A DNA stretch of 49,998 nt from JAXGQD01 sp964574395 (GTDB lineage: Bacteria > Bacillota > Clostridia > Saccharofermentanales > Fastidiosipilaceae): positions 1 to 49,998 of the forward strand of contig CAZNNL010000006.1 of assembly GCA_964574395.1 (NCBI GenBank), in the 5' to 3' direction. Below the pieces are notes generated by a model. That model ran no database searches and was not told the origin of the DNA. It saw nothing but the letters and a program-made list of their open reading frames with translations. Positions 43,174 through 49,998 of the stretch are shown here, one piece after another. Positions within the stretch are counted from its first letter, which is position 1. Each line of letters opens with the position of its first letter. The position numbers were made by a program, and so were the translations under genes.

Positions 43174-44516
43174 TATTGAAATCCTACGTCTGTATCAAAA
43201 TGTCCCGAATACCAGAGGGCACCCAGTCCGACGCCTTCTTTGTACATCGCGCGTACGATTGGGGAGGCGGCAATGCAGGAGGCTTGGCTGCCGGAGTGGG
43301 CATGGACCGGAACTTGGTCTGCCGGAGCTTCTTCGGGGTCTTGAGGTCTGACGGGGGCTATGTCTTCAACCATTTGTATATAGCTGCGGGCGGCTCCGTC
43401 TTGGGGGCGCTTGAGGACCCAGACTTCGTAAGGGGTTAAGGATTCTAGCAAAATTGAACTATGCGTCGAATACAAAAGTTGCACGTTTTCTTGGCGCATC
43501 ACATAATCGCGGAAAGCATTAGCGAGTTCTTCCACCATCTCGTGGTAGAGGGCTGCGTCGGGGTTTTCTAGTAGGATTAGGGGTCTAGGCTTGGGGTCCT
43601 GCAACAGTAGGAGAATGATGAATAGTTTAGCCTCACCACTCGTAATGCCGCGGTCCAAAACCAGGTCGCCCATGCGCTGAGACGAAGGAATGCGTTCTTC
43701 GATACGCTTCATCATCTGTCTGAATTCTTTGGGATTTTCTTGTTTTAAATAGCTGAGGACGTTGCGTACATTTCCGGCTTCGCGGTCGATGTGGCGGTGT
43801 CCGCCCTCTTCGAAAATTGCGCTAGAACGATCGCTTGTTTTTGAGTCGTTGGCGTCTCTTAGAAAGAATATGCCAGTTATGAATCGATATAAGCTGCGCA
43901 GGCTTTTGTACTTGAGCATTTTGCCATAACTCGAAAGCGCGGGAGTTTTTAGTTCCTCAAATGCACTTTCTTCCCACTCGTCTTGTGCACGAACACCGCC
44001 TTTGCCGCGCTTGAATTCTAACAGTAATGTTGGAACTGGCGCTTGATTCGCTTTAAATTGAGCATGTTCGCAACTGCCTTTAATACAGGTGGCGATAGCT
44101 TTTGAGACAGGAATGCTTAGGACCTCTTCAGACTCCACTTGTGGACGTCCGTAGACATCACTGGAAATCTCAAGTTTATAGTTGATGAGTTCGTCTGCCC
44201 ATGGGGGGAGATAGAGCAGTTCGAAGCAGACATTGCCTTCCACACCAATCGTGTGTAGCTTGGAAAACCCGCCGCGCCCGAACATGGTTGAGGCATAGGG
44301 GACGCTAAAACGCAGACAGTCGCCTAAAAAATCTAGGGCTTCAAAGAAAAATGACTTGCCACTGTTATTACGGCCGATGATTGCCGACATACGTCGCATG
44401 GGAAATTTGGTTTCACCGATTTGGCCAATATTATCAGCTGTCAAATCAGCAGCCGTTATACCAAAATAGAATTCTTCTAATAAGGCAAAGTTCTTGATGC
44501 TTACACCGATCAACAT
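43173..44516 (-). CDS. AAA ATPase of the AAA_21/OLD-like type
   Basis: The 447-residue protein has a Walker A motif, GRNNSGKS (48-55), an ABC-like signature region (DRGITSGEAKLFIILLLL), a Walker B with the IENPE-type LLENPDAALYHE, and a His switch (LLYSTHSSILL). This layout is of SMC/RecF/OLD-like ATPases that serve DNA repair or defence. I prefer the ATG at 44516 with GGTGG upstream over the GTG at 44525. It is bounded by a terminator upstream and translationally coupled to the DUF4276 gene, so the two form a module of their own. Confidence 0.8.
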   Translation of the reverse strand: MLIGVSIKNFALLEEFYFGITAADLTADNIGQIGETKFPMRRMSAIIGRNNSGKSFFFEALDFLGDCLRFSVPYASTMFGRGGFSKLHTIGVEGNVCFELLYLPPWADELINYKLEISSDVYGRPQVESEEVLSIPVSKAIATCIKGSCEHAQFKANQAPVPTLLLEFKRGKGGVRAQDEWEESAFEELKTPALSSYGKMLKYKSLRSLYRFITGIFFLRDANDSKTSDRSSAIFEEGGHRHIDREAGNVRNVLSYLKQENPKEFRQMMKRIEERIPSSQRMGDLVLDRGITSGEAKLFIILLLLQDPKPRPLILLENPDAALYHEMVEELANAFRDYVMRQENVQLLYSTHSSILLESLTPYEVWVLKRPQDGAARSYIQMVEDIAPVRPQDPEEAPADQVPVHAHSGSQASCIAASPIVRAMYKEGVGLGALWYSGHFDTDVGFQ

Positions 44517-44549
44517 GCGAGCCACCGCCCTTCGTTTATGTGTGTTATG

Positions 44550-44578
44550 AAAAAGCGCTCAGTCCATGACCGAGCGCT
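44550..44578 (-). terminator. Terminator after the SPFH gene
   Basis: On the minus strand AGCGCTCGGTC and GACTGAGCGCT form an 11-bp stem (with one G-U pair) around the loop ATG, followed by TTTTC. It separates the stomatin gene from the ATPase/DUF4276 pair. Confidence 0.85.
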
Positions 44579-44612
44579 CGTCTTCAGTCCTTAGACTTCC
44601 ACTGCCCTATGC

Positions 44613-45797
44613 TTATTGCATGCGCTGTCCTGATGCATTGTAGTAAGGATAGCCAGGGGTCATCGTTTGTGGGTTGATGGTTTGTGTCGGAATGGTTTGC
44701 GTTGGGTTCGGCAAAGGGTTTTGTGCGCGCTCTACATAGGGTTTGTTGGTTTGCATCGAACGTGCTGTTGGGTTGGGGTTGATACCTGCGGTCAAACCAG
44801 ATTGTGATTTAGCGGGACCTGTCCCTGCTTGTGCGGGAATGTTGGCTGCCAAAACTTCTGGATCAGAAGTCATTTCTTTGAGAGTTGTGCCAAGGATGGC
44901 TAGGTTTTGAAGGTCAGACGGGACAATAATTTTAGTCGCTCTACCGTCAGCTACTTTTTCAAGTGCTTCAAGGCTACGCAATGCGATGAGCGAATGATCA
45001 GCCCCTACTTCTTTAATCATATGTAGACCTTCGGCAGTCGCTTTTTGAACCACCAAAATAGCTTCTGCTTGACCTTGTGCTTCACGAATTTGTGCTTCTT
45101 TATGCGCGTCTGCACGTAAAATCGCCGCTTCTTTTTCACCTTCTGCACGACGGATGGATGACTCTTTTTCACCTTCGGCGATAAGGATTTTTTCGCGTTT
45201 TTCACGCTCGGCCTTCATCTGTTTTTCCATGGCGTTTTGGATATCAGCGGGTGGCAAAATGTTCTTCAGCTCCACGCGGTTAACCTTGATTCCCCAAGGG
45301 TCAGTCGCATCGTCCAAAATTTCACGCATGCGTGTATTAATTAAATCTCTTGAAGTCAAGGTTTCGTCCAGCTCCAAATCACCGATAATGTTTCGCAATG
45401 TTGTCGCGGTCAGATTTTCAATCGCCACCGCAGGACTCTCAATACCGTAAGCATAAAGCTTCGGGTCGGTAATCATATAAAAAAGGACGGTGTCAATTTG
45501 AATAGTAACATTATCCTTCGTAATAACCGCTTGAGGTTGAAAGTCAAAGACGCGTTCTTTGAGCGACACCACTTTAGCGATACGATCGATAAACGGAATC
45601 TTAAAATGCAGGCCTGTCTCCCAAGTTCTTAGATAAGTACCCAGACGTTCAATAACGAAATTGGACGCTTGTGGAACGACCCTGATGTTTCTAAACAAAA
45701 TCAGTAGAATTATCAGTACGACAATAATAACTAGCGCGATATTCAGGACATTTCCCGGGCTAACGCGGGCGATGAGATTCGGTAATTGATTCAACAT
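44613..45797 (-). CDS. SPFH/stomatin-like membrane protein
   Basis: The 394-residue protein has one N-terminal membrane helix (about 18-38), a band-7/SPFH domain (VPQASNFVIERLGTY to about 190), and a long Ala/Glu-rich coiled coil (EREKREKILIAEGEKE...IRRAEGEKEAAILRADA). The C-terminal 70 residues are Pro/Thr/Gln-rich and low complexity. It belongs to the QmcA/stomatin group that scaffolds membrane microdomains. The NfeD-like gene lies 49 bp upstream, the usual pairing. AAGGAG precedes the ATG. Confidence 0.92.
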   Translation of the reverse strand: MLNQLPNLIARVSPGNVLNIALVIIVVLIILLILFRNIRVVPQASNFVIERLGTYLRTWETGLHFKIPFIDRIAKVVSLKERVFDFQPQAVITKDNVTIQIDTVLFYMITDPKLYAYGIESPAVAIENLTATTLRNIIGDLELDETLTSRDLINTRMREILDDATDPWGIKVNRVELKNILPPADIQNAMEKQMKAEREKREKILIAEGEKESSIRRAEGEKEAAILRADAHKEAQIREAQGQAEAILVVQKATAEGLHMIKEVGADHSLIALRSLEALEKVADGRATKIIVPSDLQNLAILGTTLKEMTSDPEVLAANIPAQAGTGPAKSQSGLTAGINPNPTARSMQTNKPYVERAQNPLPNPTQTIPTQTINPQTMTPGYPYYNASGQRMQ

Positions 45798-45846
45798 TTC
45801 TATTTCTCCTTAATACTTCTTTTTTTACTATATTATGGGCAAAACA

Positions 45847-46317
45847 CTATTCTGCAATACGTTCCACCACGAGCTTCGACCCTGCGATTGCCTTCACGAG
45901 CACGTAATCGCCCTCATTTATCTCCGCGTCGTCTACCGAACGCGCACTCCAAATATTGCCTTCCACCTTTACTTGGCCGCGTCCACTAATGTTGTCTATG
46001 GGTATTAAAACCACTGCTTCTTTTCCTATTAAACGATCTGTGTTTGTGGCAGTCTTGTGCTTTCTGGCAATCCAAATCCGGTCACGAAAACGCCAACCAA
46101 TAGCGAGAAAAGCGATAGATACTAAAACAAACACAATCACTTGCACAGTAAAGCTTGCTCCGAGAGCAGCGGCAATAGCAGCAAATAAAGCACCTGCCGC
46201 AAACCACACACTGAGTAAAGCAACTGTACTTGCTTCAAAAACGCTGAAAATAATCATGAGAATTATCCAAAACAGCCAATCTTGTAGTCCGAAAATCATT
46301 GAAGCAAAGACATTCAT
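45847..46317 (-). CDS. NfeD-family membrane protein
   Basis: The 156-residue protein has two to three membrane helices (about 14-80) and a C-terminal OB-fold (90-156) with RLIGKEAVVLIPIDNISGRGQVKVEGNIWSAR, the NfeD signature. NfeD proteins partner with the stomatin-type protein encoded next and are thought to control membrane quality. AAAGGAG lies before the ATG. It follows the M28-like lipoprotein by 45 bp. Confidence 0.9.
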   Translation of the reverse strand: MNVFASMIFGLQDWLFWIILMIIFSVFEASTVALLSVWFAAGALFAAIAAALGASFTVQVIVFVLVSIAFLAIGWRFRDRIWIARKHKTATNTDRLIGKEAVVLIPIDNISGRGQVKVEGNIWSARSVDDAEINEGDYVLVKAIAGSKLVVERIAE

Positions 46318-46362
46318 GTGATTCTCCTTTCTTTAGCCAAAACAATCCATCGCATGTAATTG

Positions 46363-47619
46363 TTAGGCGGCTTTCAAGCCTACAACACCTTTCTGCGTAA
46401 CAGTAACTAAGATATACGCAACGGCGTTAATGCGACGTTGGAGTTCTCCTTCTTTCAGAACTTTTTCCAAGTAGGCTGAGCTATCACTGTTTGTATTCGA
46501 AATCTTTCCATTGCTTCCTGAAAAAGCTGGTAAAGATGACTCTTTCATTTCTTCTAAGGAATCACCGCTATAATCGCCCGCCTGAAAAAATACGGACGGA
46601 ATATCAATGCTGTCAAACGGTAGGTAATCGCCATCATTCAAAGTGAATTCACGGTACACATGACCTTCACCATATCCGGGTGCACTTACGGCAAAACCCG
46701 CCTGATTCGTATATACGCCAACACCCAAAACCTCATACAAATCCGATTGTAAAACAATGTCTGTTGTCTCGTACAGTTTACGACGCATCAGGTACTTCTT
46801 GTCTGGGAGTAGCGAATTGCGCCCAGCATGCCCGTATAGTCTCTCACCTGCATAAATACCCTCTACTATATATACACCTTCTATATTAGCGGCATTCGCG
46901 GCGACGGATGTGGCAAATTGTAATGACCCTTGGAACCCATCGTAACGTGCTCCAAAAAAGACAAACGTGACGTCAAAGGGGCTTTTTAGTTTTTTCATTT
47001 CTCGCATGGCGGATAGGATAACCGCCACACCGGAAGCGTTGTCATTGATGCCATCAAAATCAGGCATTTGTGCGCGATCGGCCGCTGCTGCTAAAGTGTC
47101 GTAGTGTGCACCGTAAATTAATTCTCTTTTAATCACGCCACTCGGATAAGTTGATACAGCGGCGGTCGATTCTTGTGTTTGGCTCGTGCTGCTGGTCTCT
47201 CCTACTTCTGTCACCTGAGTATTAATACCTGGCACATAGGTTGAATCTAGTGCAGGATCATTTCTCAAAAAAGCTACCGGATCTGGATTTTCCGGATCCA
47301 CACGAAATCCGCTGCCTTTAATCTTTACAATAATATTTTGGCTGGTGTTCGCCTCATTTCTCGGATCTGCAAAAGTCTGGATTTCATAACTGTAGCCCAA
47401 TTTATCTATTTCTTTTTTGATTAATTCTGCTGCCTGTTTTTCGCCTTCAGAGTAAGGGCTACGAAATGGGACCTCTGTCACAAAGGCCTTCGCCCATTCT
47501 GCGCCATACGTTCCATAATCCGCAACTTTATTTGTAGTATCGTCTGAGCTACAAGCGGATAAAACCATGCTTGCACAAACGAGTAGAATAGCAATTTTAC
47601 TTTTTATTTGACTCCTCAT
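46363..47619 (-). CDS. M28-like lipoprotein with altered metal site
   Basis: The 418-residue protein has a lipobox, LSAC (Cys23), so it should be membrane anchored outside the cell. The core follows M28 aminopeptidases: GAHYDT (His172, Asp174), FDGINDNASGVAV (Asp193), and FVFFGARYDGFQGS. In active enzymes this last motif reads GAEE-x-GLxGS, so the catalytic and metal-binding Glu pair is Arg-Tyr here. The last metal His near the C-terminus is also not seen. It is probably not an active peptidase, and may bind a peptide or sugar. Two linker stretches are Ser/Thr-rich. A good promoter lies upstream. Confidence 0.78.
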   Translation of the reverse strand: MRSQIKSKIAILLVCASMVLSACSSDDTTNKVADYGTYGAEWAKAFVTEVPFRSPYSEGEKQAAELIKKEIDKLGYSYEIQTFADPRNEANTSQNIIVKIKGSGFRVDPENPDPVAFLRNDPALDSTYVPGINTQVTEVGETSSTSQTQESTAAVSTYPSGVIKRELIYGAHYDTLAAAADRAQMPDFDGINDNASGVAVILSAMREMKKLKSPFDVTFVFFGARYDGFQGSLQFATSVAANAANIEGVYIVEGIYAGERLYGHAGRNSLLPDKKYLMRRKLYETTDIVLQSDLYEVLGVGVYTNQAGFAVSAPGYGEGHVYREFTLNDGDYLPFDSIDIPSVFFQAGDYSGDSLEEMKESSLPAFSGSNGKISNTNSDSSAYLEKVLKEGELQRRINAVAYILVTVTQKGVVGLKAA

Positions 47620-47653
47620 TAACGGTGTCCTTTCACTTTAACGTGCTCTAATT

Positions 47654-47682
47654 ATTCTAGCCTTTTTCGCTTGTCAGTTCAA
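47654..47682 (-). promoter_or_regulatory. Promoter of the M28-like lipoprotein
   Basis: TTGAAC (47677-47682) and TAGAAT (47654-47659) are 17 bp apart on the minus strand, about 35-60 bp before the ATG. It may also drive the NfeD-SPFH genes. Confidence 0.65.
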
Positions 47683-47694
47683 ATTGCTAGATGT

Positions 47695-48267
47695 TTATTT
47701 ATTGATTTTAAGATGGGGGAAAATATCTCTAACTAAAAAGTTTTTGGCTACACTAAGGAAGTAATCATAAAGCAAAATCAGAAGAACGAGTGCAATTGGC
47801 CAAAGTTCAGTTATTGCTCCGTACTTTTGGGAAAGCGCGGTGAAAGCTTGGCCAAGTAGGAGTTTTGCCAGTATAAATCTCGCGAAGACTGCAAAAAGGA
47901 CAGCCGCGATAAGTTTCAGCACGTAATCGCGCCACAGTGGCCAGGATTTCTTAAAGCATAGCCACTCGATGCCGATTTTGATAAACACCCAGAGTCCGTA
48001 GGCCAGAAAAAAGGGCCAAATAAGCGCTGGACCAAGGGTGGTGAAGGCTAGGATGCCGAGGGCTACAAATGCTAAGCTGCCCCAAACCAGGCCATTAAGC
48101 AGAACAATACTCATCAGCACGACAGCCGTGGCGGCGAAAAAAAACGCATCACCAGTGGGGCTAAATTGTACTGCCAAGAGGCCAAGGTACATCAGCGCCA
48201 CCGCCAATGCGGTTCGGACTAGTTTTAAGGTGTTTTGCCTTAGCTCAACAGCAGCTACAGAGGTCAC
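47695..48267 (-). CDS. Membrane protein, function unknown
   Basis: I do not recognise this 190-residue protein. It has about five hydrophobic segments (near 18-36, 40-60, 62-95, 116-135 and 155-172) and one cysteine-containing loop. The start is a GTG at 48267, set by the frame only; its ribosome site is poor. It overlaps the preceding J-domain gene by 23 bp, suggesting co-translation. A shorter start in the first helix is possible. Confidence 0.55.
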   Translation of the reverse strand: MTSVAAVELRQNTLKLVRTALAVALMYLGLLAVQFSPTGDAFFFAATAVVLMSIVLLNGLVWGSLAFVALGILAFTTLGPALIWPFFLAYGLWVFIKIGIEWLCFKKSWPLWRDYVLKLIAAVLFAVFARFILAKLLLGQAFTALSQKYGAITELWPIALVLLILLYDYFLSVAKNFLVRDIFPHLKINK

Positions 48268-48781
48268 CCCCCATGCACTCGCAGCAACTATCTAACATGA
48301 AACACATACAAAGATCACTACAGCAACCTCCGCCTGTCAAGCCGGGTCTGCGATTGTAGTTATAGAAATTTCGGTCGTTCTGATTACGCCCACTATTCCC
48401 CCAGAAACTGTTGTAAGGGTTTTGTTGTCCTTGGTTTCCAAAAGGTGATTTAGCTTGCCCTTGAGTTTGCTTACCGTAAGGTGCACCAGCTTGGCCTTGG
48501 TTTCCATATGTTTGTCCATAGCCTGACTGCGTGCTGCCAGAACCATAATTGTGGCTATTTGTACTTGAAGTCGTGGTAGATCCATCGTGACGTGTCAAAT
48601 AATCATAGGCAAAATTAATTTCTTGCATCTTCGTTTGAGCCATATCCTCCAAGGGATGGTTTTGGTAGTTGTCAGGATGATATTTTTTGGCAAGCTTAAT
48701 ATAAGCGTCTCTAATTTCGGCTTGACTGGCGCTTTGTCTCACGCCAAGAATTTCATATGGGTTTTTGTCAATCGCACTCAT
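48245..48781 (-). CDS. J-domain protein with Gln/Gly-rich middle and Cys-rich tail
   Basis: The 178-residue protein starts with a J domain (PYEILGVRQSASQAEIRDAY, HPD in YHPDNYQ, to about residue 65), so it can recruit an Hsp70. Residues 68-145 are low-complexity Gly/Gln/Asn/Ser/Tyr. The end holds nine Cys in about 25 residues (CCSDLC, DSCCECMGGDLCSCC), a likely metal-binding tail. Related J proteins with this tail occur in Clostridia next to DUF5685 genes, as here. A TATAAT lies at 48829-48834 upstream. The ribosome site is weak. Confidence 0.8.
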   Translation of the reverse strand: MSAIDKNPYEILGVRQSASQAEIRDAYIKLAKKYHPDNYQNHPLEDMAQTKMQEINFAYDYLTRHDGSTTTSSTNSHNYGSGSTQSGYGQTYGNQGQAGAPYGKQTQGQAKSPFGNQGQQNPYNSFWGNSGRNQNDRNFYNYNRRPGLTGGGCCSDLCMCFMLDSCCECMGGDLCSCC

Positions 48782-48875
48782 TGTTCATACTTTCTGCGTC
48801 ATGGGACGCGCTTGGGCGGTCTTTTGCCATTATAACTAGCAAAATCCGATAATGCTATTAAGAAATTCTATTTCT

Positions 48876-49598
48876 TCACTTTGGAGTGGTGTGAGATTTG
48901 GTTGAGAGGGTTTTGCCACAACAATAAATCATTAAAATCAGAAGGTTATAGATAAGAAAAAGTAGTGCAAGGTATGCGGCGCGCGGCAAGCTCTGGAAAG
49001 TGTTGGTAAAAATCGGCGAGTGCGCAAAATACGCATAATTCATGTTCAGCAGTGGATTGACCAGGACTATCACGATATTGAGTAGGTTTAAAAAAATCAA
49101 CACGTGCTGGAGCGAGGCGCGTTCGAATTGGTAGCGCTCTACAAACAATAAATAAGTAACCGTCCAAATCATGAGGAGGTGGGCCGCGAAATAGGCGATA
49201 TTCGTGACATGTGGGAAACGGTAGGCTTCCATAATTGGAATAAGCAAGGCGAAAAATGAACCATATGAACCCAAATAAAGCGCAATTGTTTTGGCAAAAC
49301 GATGCCTACTCAACAAAGCTATAACCATGGCAATTTCTGCCACACGACAGTGGTACAAAGGCAAACCTGCGGCCCGCAGTGCGGCATCCCCACTCGCGAA
49401 CCATGCATATAGTGCGAGCTGGACCACGATCAAGCCAATGGCCAAGCTGACGCGCAGCTTATTGCTTGCACGAAGGGCTTGTCGATTGACGATGATTAGC
49501 CAAACGCCAAGCGCTGCAATTCCTAAAATTAGCAAGTGCAGCATGGAATACATGGGGAACACGAAAGTATCAGGCTGGTGTCTGAAAAAATACTCCAT
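48876..49598 (-). CDS. YwaF/TIGR02206-family membrane protein
   Basis: The 240-residue protein has about seven membrane helices and the family pattern LPLYHCRVAEIAMVIAL, GSYGSFFALLIPI, FPHVTNIAYFAAH, LLFVERYQ and NMNYAYF. The function of this family is unknown. I prefer the ATG at 49598 (GGGAG upstream) over the GTG at 49604. It starts 12 bp after the DUF5685 gene. Confidence 0.8.
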   Translation of the reverse strand: MEYFFRHQPDTFVFPMYSMLHLLILGIAALGVWLIIVNRQALRASNKLRVSLAIGLIVVQLALYAWFASGDAALRAAGLPLYHCRVAEIAMVIALLSRHRFAKTIALYLGSYGSFFALLIPIMEAYRFPHVTNIAYFAAHLLMIWTVTYLLFVERYQFERASLQHVLIFLNLLNIVIVLVNPLLNMNYAYFAHSPIFTNTFQSLPRAAYLALLFLIYNLLILMIYCCGKTLSTKSHTTPK

Positions 49599-49610
49599 TG
49601 CCACTCCCGT

Positions 49611-49998
49611 TTAAGTGGACGAAAGCCTGTTACTAATGCGTAGGCGTTCGCTCTCTAAGCCGTCTAGCAGGATGTTGGCGACGATGCCGGCATCGCGTTG
49701 GTATGGCAAAAGGGCGGCTGTCTTTTCCAAATTTTGTTCCAAGGCAAGTAGTTGAGGACTAATGCTGTCTAGGGCGGCGGTTGGGGTTTTTGCCATAATA
49801 AAAGAGTAGCCTTTGGTTTTTTGGTCATCTTCAAAATCGTCCAGCGCATCCATGAGATAAACCCAGGCGCCTAGGTCCTGGCAGAGCACCGCCACCATGT
49901 CCGCAGTTTGCTCAGGAAGTTCCGCAGCAGCTGAGCAAGGTCGAGAAATATCGGCCAGTAAGCTTCCAAACGACGCCGCTAGTTCATCAATTGCGCGC
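49611..49998 (-). CDS. DUF5685-like protein (C-terminal part, cut by the window)
   Basis: The reading frame stays open to the window edge, so this is the C-terminal 129 residues of a longer protein; the ATG at 49898 is internal. YLMDALDDFEDDQKTKGYSFIMA carries the Asp-rich motif of DUF5685, a helical family with features like terpene synthases or phytoene-type enzymes. Its role is unknown. It pairs with the downstream J-domain gene, as in other Clostridia. Confidence 0.7.
   Translation of the reverse strand, partial: RAIDELAASFGSLLADISRPCSAAAELPEQTADMVAVLCQDLGAWVYLMDALDDFEDDQKTKGYSFIMAKTPTAALDSISPQLLALEQNLEKTAALLPYQRDAGIVANILLDGLESERLRISNRLSST

Larger units (their letters stand above)
204..49805. 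repeat. Dispersed octamer TGGCAAAA / TTTTGCCA (about 59 copies)
   Basis: A hand count finds about 29 TGGCAAAA and 30 TTTTGCCA on the plus strand, plus about 20 more copies matching only the 7-mer GGCAAAA/TTTTGCC. Base composition predicts around 2 octamers. Copies lie inside genes in five coding contexts and between genes. They are absent over dnaK and most of glgA-glgD. Examples are 1659-1666, 3104-3111, 9571-9578, 14590-14597, 20521-20528 with 20534-20541 as an inverted pair, 34933-34940, 40143-40150, 45252-45259 and 49798-49805. The coordinates given here span the first to last copy, not a continuous repeat. The distribution resembles a DNA uptake sequence; see findings. Confidence 0.85.

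Noticed and set aside
44100..44500. Loss of the ATPase catalytic Glu in Walker B
   Set aside because: The LLENPD sequence fits the IENPE-type Walker B found in related AAA_21 ATPases, so this is not evidence of inactivation.

Overview
The window is about 50 kb of a low-to-mid G+C chromosome, almost all of it conserved housekeeping genes on the minus strand. The gene set points to a Gram-positive, clostridia-like bacterium. Evidence includes a perfect CIRCE operator before hrcA-grpE-dnaK-dnaJ-prmA, a glgB-glgC-glgD-glgA glycogen cluster with the GlgD paralogue, the nadD/yqeK-rsfS-comEA order known from Bacillus, purEFNHD with a Bacillus-type [4Fe-4S] PurF, strong AGGAGG ribosome sites, lipoboxes and sigma-A promoters. 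I cannot name the species. A fermentative, gut- or host-associated clostridial lineage is a guess.

Layout. 1-76 is tRNA-Pro. 404-4597 is a thrS-thyA-folA-brkB operon. 4788-5696 is a lone plus-strand DUF2927 lipoprotein. 5955-15261 runs prfB, purE, purF, purN, purH, purD, a fused nadD-yqeK, rsfS, then the competence DNA receptor comEA. 15473-18000 holds an aminotransferase, an Lrp-type regulator and a membrane protein. 18270-18440 is a tiny zinc-ribbon gene on the plus strand. 18519-20266 is hom plus an ACT-domain protein. 20429-26088 is argS, an M3-peptidase-like protein without its active site, an RsmF-like methyltransferase and rdgB. 26142-34351 is glycogen metabolism. 34865-40769 is the heat-shock operon. 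41028-44516 is hemW behind an AAA ATPase/DUF4276 pair that resembles split OLD/PARIS-type defence modules. 44613-49998 holds stomatin/NfeD, a degenerate M28 lipoprotein, small membrane proteins, a Cys-rich J-domain protein and the end of a DUF5685 gene.

The most striking signal is not a gene. The octamer TGGCAAAA (complement TTTTGCCA) occurs about 59 times by hand count, 29 in one orientation and 30 in the other, roughly one per 850 bp. About 2 would be expected from base composition. It lies in many genes, in several reading frames (Leu-Pro, Phe-Ala, Trp-Gln, Gly-Lys, Ala-Lys) and in intergenic DNA. This density and symmetry resemble the DNA uptake sequences of Neisseria and Haemophilus, and comEA is encoded here. 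Two 189-bp intergenic elements (171-359 and 5719-5907) share one architecture of four 26-bp units in two inverted pairs. Each unit starts with a form of TTGGCAAAA, and the inverted units look like terminator arms. A DNA-level, genome-wide repeat system tied to DNA uptake or another DNA-binding process is my main candidate for something undescribed.
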